This document shows, one piece after another, positions 18,956 through 28,425 of a DNA stretch of 64,000 nucleotides. Under the pieces are notes generated by a model. It was not told where the DNA came from and made no database searches. It saw only the letters and a program-made list of their open reading frames with translations. Positions within the stretch are counted from its first letter, which is position 1. Each line of letters starts with the position of its first letter. Origin of the DNA: Chloroflexota bacterium (GTDB lineage Bacteria; Chloroflexota; Anaerolineae; Anaerolineales; DRMV01); the NCBI GenBank assembly GCA_011322445.1, contig DRMV01000041.1, positions 62,001 through 126,000 on the forward strand, in the 5' to 3' direction. The position numbers and the translations under genes are program-made.

Positions 18956-19152
18956 ACCTGAGTTGCGGATAAACGCGTTGAGCGGAGATTGCGGAGCAAT
19001 CGTCGTTAAAGCGCGCTGTTAGCAGCGTTTCGCACTTCGGCAGCTCAGTGCGGGCACTTTGACGTGGCTCAGTGCAGGCACTTCGGCATGGCTCCCCTTG
19101 GTCGCTTCGCTCAGCACGGAACGCTACCAGAGATATTATCCGAAACTGAGGT
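18956..19152. mobile_element. MITE-like element, copy 1 (197 bases)
   Basis: Left end ACCTGAGTTGCGGATAA (18956-18972) and right end TTATCCGAAACTGAGGT (19136-19152) form 17-base terminal inverted repeats with two mismatches. The flanks carry CATTTA (or TCATTTA) on both sides, a likely target-site duplication of 6-7 bases. The sub-terminal sequence matches copy 2 at 54310-54417. The middle holds three imperfect tandem units of about 22 bases that each begin GCACTT (19031-19100). It has no coding capacity, so a transposase must act in trans. Confidence 0.75.
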
Positions 19153-19438
19153 CATTTAGAGCGAGGCCTGTGTGCCCTGCGGTCTTATGCACAAAGTCAA
19201 GATGATGAAGTGGCTTCATGCAGGGATTGCTGAGAACAAGTGTGGCAATGGCTCTTGCTCATGCGCCAAAAGACCTGCCCCCCAAGTGTGGAAATCTTCC
19301 TTTTCCCTTGTCCCCTCTATACTCGCATCGTTTGGTGCTGAACCTTCTCTGTGCAACGGTGCTGAGATTGGGTAAGGGGATCATAATTTTGAGAAAGACG
19401 GGATGGTTGCATTATTCTGACAATTCACGGAGAAGCAT
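19153..19438. other. Intergenic region before the uronic-acid genes
   Basis: 286 bases between the MITE-like element and the dehydrogenase start. GGAGAAG precedes the ATG at 19439. No other feature is supported. Confidence 0.4.
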
Positions 19439-20767
19439 ATGGCGGCTAAGAAAGGATGTTCAGAGAATCAGCAACCCTTACTCGAGCGCATCCAGGCACG
19501 TTCGGCGCGCGTTGGTGTGGTTGGGTTGGGATACGTTGGCTTGCCTTTTGCACTGGAAGCCGCGCAAGCGGGCTTTCAGGTGACCGGTATCGAGCGCAAC
19601 CCAGCGCGGGTAGCCATGGTCAACCGGGGGGAAAACTACATCGACGACATCCGGGAAGAAGACTTGCAAGCCGCGGTGCAGGCCGGGCAGTTGCGCGCCC
19701 AGGTGAGTTTCGACGGCGTGGAAGACCTAGATGTGGTCGTCATCGCTGTGCCCACGCCGCTTACCCGTCATCTGACGCCCGATTTGCAATACATCGTGGG
19801 TGTCACCGAGGCGCTGAGCGCGCACATCCGGCCGGGGCAACTGATCAGCCTGGAATCGACCACCTACCCCGGCACCACTGAAGAGGTGATGAAGCCCATT
19901 CTGGAAAAAAGCGGTCTGAAGGCGGAAGAAGACTTCTTCCTCGCCCACTCGCCCGAGCGGGTCGATCCTGGCAACAAGCGCTGGAAGACCAAGAACACCA
20001 CCAAGGTGGTAGGCGGCGTGGGGCCGCGTTCCTTAGAGGTCGCACAGGCCTTTTACGGGCAAATCATCGAAAAAGTGGTGCCGGTTTCCTCAGCCAAGGC
20101 CGCCGAATTGGTCAAGGTGTTCGAGAACACCTTTCGGGCAGTCAACATCGCGCTGGTCAACGAAATGGCCCTGTTGTGCGACCGCATGGGGCTGGACGTG
20201 TGGGAAGTGTTGGACGCGGCCTTCACCAAGCCTTTCGGCATCATGCCCTTTTACCCGGGCCCCGGCGTAGGCGGGCATTGCATTCCCCTCGACCCGCATT
20301 ATCTGGAATGGAAGGCGCGCGAATACAACTTTTTCACCCACTTCATCACCCTGGCCGGGGAAATCAACCGCAAGATGCCGGAATTCGTGCGTGAAAAGGC
20401 ATATCGGTTGCTGAACCAAATGGGCAAAGCGCCTTCCCAGTCTAAGGTGTTGCTGTTGGGGTTGGCGTATAAGAACGACATCAGCGACTGGCGAGAATCC
20501 CCTGCCCTGGAAGTCGCCCATCTGCTGCAGGCCGATGGGGTGGAAGTGCATTACCACGACCCTTACATTCCAGACGCGCAACAGGCAGGGCTGAACTTGT
20601 ACAGCGAACCGCTGAACGCCGCCCTGCTGGAAGCCATGGATCTGGTTATCATCACCACTGCGCACCAAACGGTGGATTACGCCTTCGTGGTCAAACACGC
20701 TCGCCGGGTGCTGGATACCCGTAATGCCACTCACGGCCTCGAAAGTGACAAGGTGGTGCTGTTATGA
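19439..20767 (+). CDS. UDP-sugar 6-dehydrogenase (WbpA/WecC family)
   Basis: 442 aa: N-terminal Rossmann motif VGVVGLGYVGLPFA (about 24-37), the LESTTYPGTTEE segment, the hinge VKVFENTFRAVNIALVNEMA, and the catalytic cysteine C281 in GGHCIPLDP. A C-terminal UDP-binding domain has GLAYKNDISDWRESPAL. The family performs two NAD-dependent oxidations of C6, here most likely UDP-GlcNAc to UDP-GlcNAcA because the next three genes match WbpB, WbpD and WbpE. Its stop overlaps the next start by ATGA. Codon use is GC-rich, unlike the block from 23.4 kb. Confidence 0.92.
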   Translation: MAAKKGCSENQQPLLERIQARSARVGVVGLGYVGLPFALEAAQAGFQVTGIERNPARVAMVNRGENYIDDIREEDLQAAVQAGQLRAQVSFDGVEDLDVVVIAVPTPLTRHLTPDLQYIVGVTEALSAHIRPGQLISLESTTYPGTTEEVMKPILEKSGLKAEEDFFLAHSPERVDPGNKRWKTKNTTKVVGGVGPRSLEVAQAFYGQIIEKVVPVSSAKAAELVKVFENTFRAVNIALVNEMALLCDRMGLDVWEVLDAAFTKPFGIMPFYPGPGVGGHCIPLDPHYLEWKAREYNFFTHFITLAGEINRKMPEFVREKAYRLLNQMGKAPSQSKVLLLGLAYKNDISDWRESPALEVAHLLQADGVEVHYHDPYIPDAQQAGLNLYSEPLNAALLEAMDLVIITTAHQTVDYAFVVKHARRVLDTRNATHGLESDKVVLL

Positions 20768-21702
20768 AACGTTTTGGCCTCACCGGTGCGGCGGGTTATG
20801 TGGCTCCCCGCCACCTCAAAGCCATCAAAGAAACCGGCAATCGCCTGGTGGCCGCGCTGGATATTGCTGAAGCGGTAGGTGTGCTGGATGCTTATTTCCC
20901 AGAGGCAGAATTTTTTACCCAGCCGGAGATTTTCGAGCAATATCTGGAAGACCTGCGTGATGCAAACGAGGGCGTCGATTACCTTTCTATTTGTACGCCC
21001 AATTACCTGCACGAGCCGCACATTCGGATGGCGTTTCGCCAGGGCGCCGACGCCATTTGTGAAAAACCTTTGGTGACCGATTATCAACGGCTGGAGCGTC
21101 TGCGAGAAGCCGAGGCCCGTAGCGGCCGCCGCGTATGGACAATTTTGCAACTGCGGGTGCATCCGGTGCTGCTAACCCTGCGGGAGCAACTGCTACGAGA
21201 AGGCGGCACCAAAGATGTGGTGCTGACTTATATCACCGGCCGCGGACGCTGGTATCACAATACCTGGAAAACACGCTCCGAACAGAGCGGTGGTTTGGCA
21301 GCCAATATCGGGGTGCACTTCTTCGACCTGTTGGGATGGCTGTTTGGGAAAGTAGAACACCTGGAAGTCCATGCCCGTTCGCGGCAGCGGGTGGCTGGCT
21401 TCCTGACCCTGGAGCGGGCGCGGGTGCGCTGGCTGCTTTCCATTGCTTTGGACGACGTGCCCCGGGAGCGGCTGGCGCAGGGGCAACGCGCCTATCGCAC
21501 GATTACGGTGGATGGCGAGCCGGTGGAGTTTTCAGGTGGCTTCACCGACCTGCACACCAGGGTTTACGAGCGCGTGCTGGCAGGTCAGGGCTTTGGCATC
21601 GACGACGTCGCACAGGCTATCTGGCTGGTACATCAAATTCGGGAAATGCCCCTCACACTGCCCAAAGCCGAAGTGCGGCACCCGCTGTTGGCAGAGGCGT
21701 AA
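20764..21702 (+). CDS. Gfo/Idh/MocA oxidoreductase, WbpB-like
   Basis: 312 aa: [18 protein letters not shown] (4-21) in the NAD-binding site, [20 protein letters not shown], and CEKPLV (the EKP lysine of the family) at about 100. The C-terminal domain has [37 protein letters not shown]. Orthologues named WbpB/WlbA oxidise C3 of UDP-GlcNAcA and recycle NAD+ with 2-oxoglutarate. It is coupled to the upstream dehydrogenase by ATGA and followed one base later by the acetyltransferase start. Confidence 0.9.
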   Translation: MKRFGLTGAAGYVAPRHLKAIKETGNRLVAALDIAEAVGVLDAYFPEAEFFTQPEIFEQYLEDLRDANEGVDYLSICTPNYLHEPHIRMAFRQGADAICEKPLVTDYQRLERLREAEARSGRRVWTILQLRVHPVLLTLREQLLREGGTKDVVLTYITGRGRWYHNTWKTRSEQSGGLAANIGVHFFDLLGWLFGKVEHLEVHARSRQRVAGFLTLERARVRWLLSIALDDVPRERLAQGQRAYRTITVDGEPVEFSGGFTDLHTRVYERVLAGQGFGIDDVAQAIWLVHQIREMPLTLPKAEVRHPLLAEA

Positions 21703-21703
21703 C

Positions 21704-22300
21704 ATGACCGATTACTTTGTGCATGAATCGTCGTATGTGGACGAAGGCGCCCGTATTGGTAAGGGCACCAAAATCTGGCATTTTTGTCATGTGATGCCCG
21801 GCGCGCAAATTGGCCAAAACTGCGTATTAGGGCAAAACGTTTTCATCGGGAAAAACGTGCATATTGGCAATGGCGTCAAAATTCAAAACAACGTCTCAGT
21901 TTACGAAGGCGTGGAAGTGGAAGACGACGCCTTCCTGGGCCCCAGCGCGGTGTTTACCAACGTGCGCAACCCCCGCTCGCCGTTCCCGGTTCACGGGCAA
22001 TATCAGCGTACCCTGGTCAAGCGCGGGGCGACCATTGGGGCCAACGCGACCATTGTCACTGGCGTGACGTTGGGCGAGTGGTGCTTCATCGCTGCTGGCG
22101 CGGTGGTGACCAAAAACGTGCCTCCCTATGCCCTGATGGCCGGGGTGCCCGCCCGCCGCATCGGCTGGGCGTGCCGCTGCGGGGCCGTATTGCATTTTGA
22201 TGAGGAAAAGGAAACGGTCTGCCCGAAATGCGGTCGCCGTTACCGGCAGATCGATGCCGAGCACATCGAGCCAATCTCTTCCCCGGGGGGAGAAAAATGA
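21704..22300 (+). CDS. Left-handed beta-helix N-acetyltransferase (WbpD/WlbB-like) with zinc-ribbon tail
   Basis: 198 aa. Hexapeptide repeats run from about 10 to 150 ([49 protein letters not shown]), and [17 protein letters not shown] closes the helix. A C-terminal tail with CRCG and CPKCG (about 160-185) looks like a small zinc ribbon, as in many WlbB homologues. Expected role: acetyl transfer from acetyl-CoA to the 3-amino group of UDP-GlcNAc3NA. The stop overlaps the aminotransferase start by ATGA. Confidence 0.9.
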   Translation: MTDYFVHESSYVDEGARIGKGTKIWHFCHVMPGAQIGQNCVLGQNVFIGKNVHIGNGVKIQNNVSVYEGVEVEDDAFLGPSAVFTNVRNPRSPFPVHGQYQRTLVKRGATIGANATIVTGVTLGEWCFIAAGAVVTKNVPPYALMAGVPARRIGWACRCGAVLHFDEEKETVCPKCGRRYRQIDAEHIEPISSPGGEK

Positions 22301-23424
22301 GCGAGAACATCCGCATTCCCATTTACGACCCCCGCCCCGAAGTCGAAGCACTGTGGGGGGAATTGCACGAGGCCATCGATAGGGTACTGCGCTCCGGGCG
22401 TTTCATCCTGGGGCCAGAGGTGGAGGCTTTTGAAGAGGAAGTGGCCGGGTACCTTGGCGTGCGCTATGCCGTGGGCGTCAATTCGGGCACCGATGCTTTG
22501 GTGATTGCCTTGCGGGCGTTGGGTATTGGCCCGGGGGATGAGGTTATCACCACGCCCTTCACCTTTTTCGCCACCGCGGAAGCCATCAGCATGGTGGGGG
22601 CCAAGCCGGTGTTTGTGGATATTGAACCTCGAACCTATAACATTGACCCGGCATTAATTCCTCAGGCCATCACCCCGCGCACGAAGGCCATCCTGCCGGT
22701 GCATCTTTACGGGCACGCGGCCAATATGGGGCCGATTCTGGAACTTGCCCGTGCGCACAGCCTGAAAGTGGTGGAAGATGTGGCCCAGGCTTTTGGCGGT
22801 GAATACAAGGGCCGCAAACTCGGCTCATTGGGCGATGCAGGCGCTTTCTCGTTCTTCCCCACAAAAAACCTGGGCGGTTTTGGCGATGGCGGGCTGATTG
22901 CCACCAACAACCCCGAAGTGGCTGAAATGGCGCGGGCGCTGCGGGCGCATGGCGCGCGCAAGAAATACCACAACGAGATGTTGGGCTATAATTCGCGGCT
23001 GGATGCCCTGCAGGCAGCCCTGTTGCGCGTCAAATTGCGCCACATTGACGAGTGGAATGCGCGGCGGCGGGCCGTGGCGGCGCGTTATCACGAAGCCCTG
23101 GCCGGTGTGGAGGGTTTGATGCTTCCCGTGGAAGCAGAATACGCCCACCATGTGTACCATCAGTACACGGTGCGGGTGAAGCACGGCCGCAGGGATGCTC
23201 TGCGGGCTCGCCTGGCCGAAGCCGGCATTGGCACCATGGTGTACTATCCGGTGCCAGTGCATCGCTTGCCCGTTTACGCCTGGCCTGAAGGCTCGCTGCC
23301 ACAGGCTGAGGCCGCGGCTGAGGAGGTGGTGGCGTTGCCGATCTTTCCAGCATTTAAACAATGTTCTGCTCTTGCTTATATTAGGGAGCAAGTTGGGGAT
23401 TGTCTATCCCAATTGTCAAGCTAA
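22297..23424 (+). CDS. DegT/DnrJ/EryC1 aminotransferase, WbpE-like
   Basis: 375 aa from the ATG at 22297 (coupled by ATGA; a longer upstream frame overlaps the previous gene and is rejected). It has [34 protein letters not shown], the PLP aspartate region [11 protein letters not shown], and the Schiff-base lysine K190 in FFPTKNLGG. The family converts the 3-keto sugar to the 3-amino sugar. The last about 25 codons become AT-rich, coinciding with the start of the AT-rich glycosyltransferase block; the family fold is nevertheless complete. Confidence 0.9.
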   Translation: MSENIRIPIYDPRPEVEALWGELHEAIDRVLRSGRFILGPEVEAFEEEVAGYLGVRYAVGVNSGTDALVIALRALGIGPGDEVITTPFTFFATAEAISMVGAKPVFVDIEPRTYNIDPALIPQAITPRTKAILPVHLYGHAANMGPILELARAHSLKVVEDVAQAFGGEYKGRKLGSLGDAGAFSFFPTKNLGGFGDGGLIATNNPEVAEMARALRAHGARKKYHNEMLGYNSRLDALQAALLRVKLRHIDEWNARRRAVAARYHEALAGVEGLMLPVEAEYAHHVYHQYTVRVKHGRRDALRARLAEAGIGTMVYYPVPVHRLPVYAWPEGSLPQAEAAAEEVVALPIFPAFKQCSALAYIREQVGDCLSQLSS

Positions 23425-23486
23425 AATGTCATTGCTCTTTAGTGGAAGTAATAGGCATAATTACTTGTGCTTATGGGGTAACTACC

Positions 23487-24455
23487 ATGGAATTACTCTC
23501 TAGAAGTGGTGAACCCAAACCCCTTTTGATCACAGGAATAGAGTATTTTGTTCAACATTTTATTGAATCTTTTTCAAGAATATATCAAGGGCGAATATTT
23601 GCTCCTGAGCTGGCTCAAGAGATGTCTCGTTTTCGCAAATTGTCTACTTTAGCTAAATATTTGCCGAAAGTTAATCTCTGGTATCAAATTGGTGGCTCTA
23701 TTGGCCCTGGTAGGGTCTTCAAATTGGCAAATCTGTTTAATACCCCTGTGGTCTTGCATTGGGTTGGTACAGATGTGTTAGTGGCGCAGGATTACTTTAG
23801 TAAACATTCTGAACATTTACAAGTACAATCAAAAATAGTCCACTGGGCAGGAGCGCCTTGGCTTGCCGACGAGCTTAAACAAATAGGCATTAATGCTCAG
23901 TTTGTCCCTTTGCCTTTAAAAACGGTAGGCTATTTTCTCTCCCAAGAGCCCCCTCCTTTACCTCGCCAATTTAAGATATTGACTTATATTCCTGAGCGCC
24001 GGGCAGCATTTTACGGATGGGAACATATTCTACGTTTAGCCGAAGATTTTCCGACCCTTGACATTCTCGTTATTGGAGCACGAGGGCGTTTTGTCTCTTC
24101 TCCCCCTCCAAATATACACTTTTTAGGGTGGCTTCATGATACAGCCAATATTTTTGCGGAGTGTAGTGTCGTGGTTCGGATGACAACACATGATGGCTAC
24201 GGAGGAACTATTCAGGAAGGATTATCGCTGGGGAGATACGCTATTTGGACTTACCCATTTCCTGGGGCTTTTCTCGCTAAGGATTATGTGTCATTGCGTG
24301 CCCACATTGATAGTCTGTACACATTACACCGGAGAAATTTGCTAACCTTGAACGAAAAGGGACGAGCGTATATGTTGCAGCATATGCGTCCGGAGAATTT
24401 AACGGCGAATATTCTGCGTAGATTTCAGAATTTGTTGAGCCCTGGCACTCAATAA
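23487..24455 (+). CDS. Putative glycosyltransferase (GT-B-like), function unassigned
   Basis: 322 aa from the ATG at 23487; an in-frame ATG at 23400 overlaps the preceding gene and has no ribosome-binding site. Two halves are visible: VVLHWVGTDVLV in the first, and ILTYIPERRAAFYGWEHILRLAEDFP, VIGARG, HFLGWLHD and DGYGGTIQEGLSLGRY in the second, arranged like the donor-binding domain of GT4-type enzymes. The match is weak, so the sugar is unknown. First gene of the AT-richer block that also carries Wzx and Wzy. Confidence 0.65.
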   Translation: MELLSRSGEPKPLLITGIEYFVQHFIESFSRIYQGRIFAPELAQEMSRFRKLSTLAKYLPKVNLWYQIGGSIGPGRVFKLANLFNTPVVLHWVGTDVLVAQDYFSKHSEHLQVQSKIVHWAGAPWLADELKQIGINAQFVPLPLKTVGYFLSQEPPPLPRQFKILTYIPERRAAFYGWEHILRLAEDFPTLDILVIGARGRFVSSPPPNIHFLGWLHDTANIFAECSVVVRMTTHDGYGGTIQEGLSLGRYAIWTYPFPGAFLAKDYVSLRAHIDSLYTLHRRNLLTLNEKGRAYMLQHMRPENLTANILRRFQNLLSPGTQ

Positions 24456-24509
24456 GAGTAACAGTAGCGCATTCAAAGGATACTTCAAAAAGTACGATTA
24501 AGAGCCACT

Positions 24510-25844
24510 ATGAATAAATTCTCAACAGGAGTGGGAATTACCTCCATTTCGCAGGTAATTAACTTGTCTTTAGGGGTATTTTCCTCTGTTATTTTGGCCA
24601 GAGTACTGGGGCCGGAAGGACGGGGAATTTATGGGTTGGCGATACTTTTACCATCTCTCATTGTAACTTTTGGAAATTTAGGCATTGGCTCGGCAACAGT
24701 TTACTACGTCGCCAGCAATGAGTTCTCCCGCCAAGAGATATTGGGGACGAATGTATTGTTGAGCATTCTTATTAGTGGGATTGGAATTGGTGTGGGGATA
24801 GTTATTGCTTTAGTTTTCCAAGACCCTCTTTTTTCAGGCGTACCCTTAAAATACCTTTTGCTGGCATTATCTCTCGTCCCTCTAAATTTGCTTTTCGCTT
24901 CTACCAGATACATTTTACTGGGTGCTCAGCACATTAAAGCATTCAATTATGTGCAAATTATTCGGTCTGTTGTGTTCCTTGCTTCTTTGGTGATCTCCCT
25001 GTTGGGGCTAAAAGGCAAAGTGAGTGGAGCAATCCTTGCGAATATAGTAACTTGGACAATTGTGGATATCTTTCTGCTTTACGTTGCGAAGAAGGTGGCT
25101 GGTGGAATTAAACTAGGGATCAATACTGTTTACCTGAAAAGGGCACTGACTTACGGTATCCAAGCACATGTCTCCAATGTTCTTAGTTTTCTTAACTATC
25201 GTGCAGATATGTTTCTTGTTAACGGTTTTTTGGGGCCATCTGCTGTAGGATTATATGCTGTAGGGGTAGGATTGGCAGAGAAAGTTTGGATGGTTTCTCA
25301 ATCGGCCGGCACAGTGCTTTTCCCACGGGTAGCAAGCGAGCAAAAGGAAGAACGCCGCAAGCATTTCACGCCATTGGTAGCTCGTACTGTCCTTTGGGTT
25401 ACGATAATTGGATCGTTGGTGCTCTTTTTTTTGAGCCGTTGGCTTATTCTTTTCCTCTACTCTAAGCCCTTTTTGCCCGCTGTAGGTGTGTTGCGCGCCT
25501 TGTTGGTTGGAATTACAGCGCTTAGCGTCAGTCGGGTCTTAGCTAATGATATCGCGGGACGTGGCCGCCCAATTTTAAATACCTATAGTGGAGCAGTTGT
25601 GGTTGCCTCTAATATCATTTTGAACCTGCTTTGGCTTCCTCGCTATGGAATTCTGGGCGCAGCATGGGCCTCTACAATCTCTTACAATATTTCTTTTGTG
25701 TTAGTTCTTTACTTCTACTCTCGTCTTTCGGGCAACCCCTGGTGGAAAGTTGTTTTGCCCCAGCGGGGCGATTGGGCACTGTATCTCAAGATGGGAAAGG
25801 CGCTCTTTCGATGGGGTTGGGGCAAAATTGGGATAAGGTCATGA
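24510..25844 (+). CDS. Wzx-like polysaccharide flippase (MOP superfamily)
   Basis: 444 aa with about 12 hydrophobic segments and no large loops. The N-terminal SQVINLSLGVFSSVILARVLGPEGRGIYGLAI is the classic start of Wzx/polysaccharide-exporter proteins, and a second GLYAVGVGLAEKVWMVSQSAGTVLFPRVA segment matches the family. Known role: flipping undecaprenyl-PP-linked repeat units across the membrane. The stop overlaps the next start by ATGA. AT-rich relative to flanks. Confidence 0.88.
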   Translation: MNKFSTGVGITSISQVINLSLGVFSSVILARVLGPEGRGIYGLAILLPSLIVTFGNLGIGSATVYYVASNEFSRQEILGTNVLLSILISGIGIGVGIVIALVFQDPLFSGVPLKYLLLALSLVPLNLLFASTRYILLGAQHIKAFNYVQIIRSVVFLASLVISLLGLKGKVSGAILANIVTWTIVDIFLLYVAKKVAGGIKLGINTVYLKRALTYGIQAHVSNVLSFLNYRADMFLVNGFLGPSAVGLYAVGVGLAEKVWMVSQSAGTVLFPRVASEQKEERRKHFTPLVARTVLWVTIIGSLVLFFLSRWLILFLYSKPFLPAVGVLRALLVGITALSVSRVLANDIAGRGRPILNTYSGAVVVASNIILNLLWLPRYGILGAAWASTISYNISFVLVLYFYSRLSGNPWWKVVLPQRGDWALYLKMGKALFRWGWGKIGIRS

Positions 25845-27115
25845 ATGGACCAATGAGAAAAAACAAAAGCACGAAAAGCAATAGCGGAAAGCGTTCCATT
25901 TTATTTATCTCCGCTCTTGATTTCTGGTCCTTGGGAAAAGGCAAAGGGGGGCCTGCTTTATATAAGGCATTGACAGGCTATGCCCAGCGTGGATGGGAGG
26001 TGTATTTCATTACTGGAAACCGCGCTAATGGTGATAATGAAGCCCACCATCTTAATATTCAAGTGATTCGATTTGATGCCCCCTGGTTGAAACGGCTAAT
26101 GAAGATCAGAAAGGTAGGATTTTTTACCAGGGCCGTATGGTGGCTATACTTTCAAGTTGTGGCTTTCTTGAAAGCAATAAAACTGCATAGAACTGTGAAA
26201 TTTGATGTGGTATACGGATATGAAATTTATGGGACTCCGGTGGCGAAGGTTTTGTCGAAGTTGTGGAGCACGCCTATGGTTGCGCGGTTTCAGGGGAGCA
26301 TTGTGCAGTTGTTATGGAAGGGAAAACCCTTTTGGAGGATTAGGGCATGGGAACACGTCTTGGCCTTTAAGACATCAAGATTTTCTGATATCGTGATAAT
26401 GACCAACGATGGTTCGCAGGGTGATCAATTGTTATCACAAATGAATGTAGATGCTAGAAAAATCCGTTTTTGGATGAATGGAGTGGATTGGTCACTTTTT
26501 GAGGAAATGCTTGGTTATAGTGATGCCAAAAAAAAGTTGAATATCAATGCTAAAAATGTACTTCTGGTAATTAGCCGACTTGTGAGCATCAAGCGGGTTG
26601 ACCGTAGCATTCAGGCTCTCCCGGAAGTTCTGAAAGAATTTCCAGACGTACTTTTATTGATTGTAGGTGATGGTAATGAGCGCGAGCGCCTTGAGAAATT
26701 GGCAGAAGAATTGGGGGTGAGTGATAATGTGCGCTTTGAAGGGGCTGTCCCTCATAAAGATGTCCCTTTATACCTTGCGGCTGCAGACGTCTTCCTTTCT
26801 TTTTATGATTGGTCGAATGTAGGCAATCCTTTGCTTGAGGCCATGATGGCAGGCAAGAGCATCATAACACTCAATAATGGTGATACGGGGCAATTCATAA
26901 CGAATGGCGTGAATGGAATCTTGTTGGAATATGAAGACATCCCCAACCTCCCTACTATCATTAAAAACTTACTTTCCGATAGGGGCCTCAGGGAGCGTTT
27001 AGGTGGTAATGCCCGCAAATTTGCTGAGGAACACTTCTGGAGCTGGGAGGAACGCATAGAGGCTGAAATCAGAGAAGTGCGGATGTTGGTGGAAAAGAGG
27101 AGGGAGAGAGAATGA
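25841..27115 (+). CDS. Glycosyltransferase family 4-type
   Basis: 424 aa from the ATG at 25841, coupled to the flippase by ATGA; the longer in-frame extension overlaps wzx and is rejected. N-terminal acceptor domain with GKGKGGPALYKALTGYAQRGWEVYFITG; donor domain with LLVISRLVSIKRVDRSIQALPEVLKEFPDVLLLIVGDGNERERLEKLAEELGV and the nucleotide-sugar glutamates in NVGNPLLEAMMAGKSIIT. Adds one sugar to the lipid-linked repeat unit; sugar unknown. Confidence 0.88.
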   Translation: MNGPMRKNKSTKSNSGKRSILFISALDFWSLGKGKGGPALYKALTGYAQRGWEVYFITGNRANGDNEAHHLNIQVIRFDAPWLKRLMKIRKVGFFTRAVWWLYFQVVAFLKAIKLHRTVKFDVVYGYEIYGTPVAKVLSKLWSTPMVARFQGSIVQLLWKGKPFWRIRAWEHVLAFKTSRFSDIVIMTNDGSQGDQLLSQMNVDARKIRFWMNGVDWSLFEEMLGYSDAKKKLNINAKNVLLVISRLVSIKRVDRSIQALPEVLKEFPDVLLLIVGDGNERERLEKLAEELGVSDNVRFEGAVPHKDVPLYLAAADVFLSFYDWSNVGNPLLEAMMAGKSIITLNNGDTGQFITNGVNGILLEYEDIPNLPTIIKNLLSDRGLRERLGGNARKFAEEHFWSWEERIEAEIREVRMLVEKRRERE

Positions 27116-28425
27116 CCCTGCGCACGTTGGGAGGGGAAAAGCGGCATCAAATCGTTATGGCTTTGCCAAAGTGTAAAAGGAACGTAACGCCAGTGCTTCT
27201 TGTGCTCTCTGTGCTTTTTCCATACATTCGCCTTCCCGGAAGCATTCCTGATGTTCGCCCAGAGTTTGTTCTCATTTTGCTCACCTGGTCTTTGCTCTTC
27301 ATTAACTTCATAAGAACCGGGCACCTTTGGCTTCGTGCCCAACCTGCCTATAAGTGGTTTGGGCTGTTTGGTGTTTCTATAGTGTTGTCTATGGCGTATG
27401 CTGGAATGTTCAAGGGGGAACCTGTCATCGCGCGCGATTGGTGGGAAGTGGTTAAGGTTTTCTTGTACTTTCTGCTTTTTGCTTTTGTTGCCAGTCAACG
27501 AGTGGGTCTGAAGACTTTCCGGCGATATTATCGGTTGTCATTGATTCTTTTTATGGTTTCTGCTTTTGTGGGATTTCTGCAGTATTTTAACTTTGCCGGG
27601 ATCAATGAGGTTGTTTCTCCCTACTATGCCCCTACCCAGATGCGAGGATTGTTGGTTCATAGACGGATTACAGGGACTACACCCAACCCCAACGAATTCG
27701 GTGCGCTTATGGTTTTGTCCGTTTCTCTGGCATTGGCCGGCGTACTGTTTTTCAGAGATAAAAAATTCAGGCGATTAAGTTGGGCAAGTCTGATAATCTC
27801 TTGGGTGGCTCTTGTGCTAACTTTGTCCAGAACGTCTTTGGTCTCAGCCCTCGTAAGCACGGGTATTATTTTGGGGATATTTACGAAACAGCGAGGCGTG
27901 TGTTTGAAATGGAAATTTAGAAGATGGATGTTGCTTTTGCTTTTTGGGGTTATTGCAGGGGGAATAACTGTTTATGTTTTGCCCCAGAGAAGTCTGGCTC
28001 GCTATGCCCAACTTTCTAATATTTCCGGAGCAACAAGCTGGCAAGCGAGACTTGTTAACTGGCGCAATAATGTTGGCATATGGCAAACATCGCCTGTCTT
28101 TGGCTGGGGCCCTGGCAAGGCCAACATGGGCACAATCGTAGATAACGAATGGTTGCTTTTGCTAAGAAGGTATGGCGTTGTCGGCCTATCCGTTTTTCTA
28201 ACCTTATTCTTGAGCCTATTCTTTGGCCTTTCACGCATCCGTGCGAGAAATCCCCAGTTTGAAATTATGGCTTATACAACAGCCTTGCAGGGTACATTTA
28301 TCGGTTACGGGGTGTATATGGTCTTGGCCTCCGTGTATCACTCTTTTCAGTTGATGGCGGTCTTTATCGTGTTCTTAGGTTTGGCTTATTCGCAAAATCT
28401 GTCTCCACAAAGGGGATTGAGATGA
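27112..28425 (+). CDS. Wzy/O-antigen-ligase-like polymerase
   Basis: 437 aa with about 10-12 membrane helices and one larger outer loop (about 295-345) holding ATSWQARLVNWRNNVGIWQTSPVFGWGPG, the arrangement of the Wzy_C/WaaL family. Expected role: polymerisation (or ligation) of flipped repeat units outside the membrane, with the Wzz-like protein controlling length. Overlaps both neighbours by ATGA. In the AT-rich block. Confidence 0.85.
   Translation: MTLRTLGGEKRHQIVMALPKCKRNVTPVLLVLSVLFPYIRLPGSIPDVRPEFVLILLTWSLLFINFIRTGHLWLRAQPAYKWFGLFGVSIVLSMAYAGMFKGEPVIARDWWEVVKVFLYFLLFAFVASQRVGLKTFRRYYRLSLILFMVSAFVGFLQYFNFAGINEVVSPYYAPTQMRGLLVHRRITGTTPNPNEFGALMVLSVSLALAGVLFFRDKKFRRLSWASLIISWVALVLTLSRTSLVSALVSTGIILGIFTKQRGVCLKWKFRRWMLLLLFGVIAGGITVYVLPQRSLARYAQLSNISGATSWQARLVNWRNNVGIWQTSPVFGWGPGKANMGTIVDNEWLLLLRRYGVVGLSVFLTLFLSLFFGLSRIRARNPQFEIMAYTTALQGTFIGYGVYMVLASVYHSFQLMAVFIVFLGLAYSQNLSPQRGLR

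Noticed and set aside
23400-23486. Earlier start for the first glycosyltransferase of the AT-rich block
   Set aside because: No ribosome-binding site, overlap with the aminotransferase end, and the extension (Cys-rich, no homologous features) looks non-coding.
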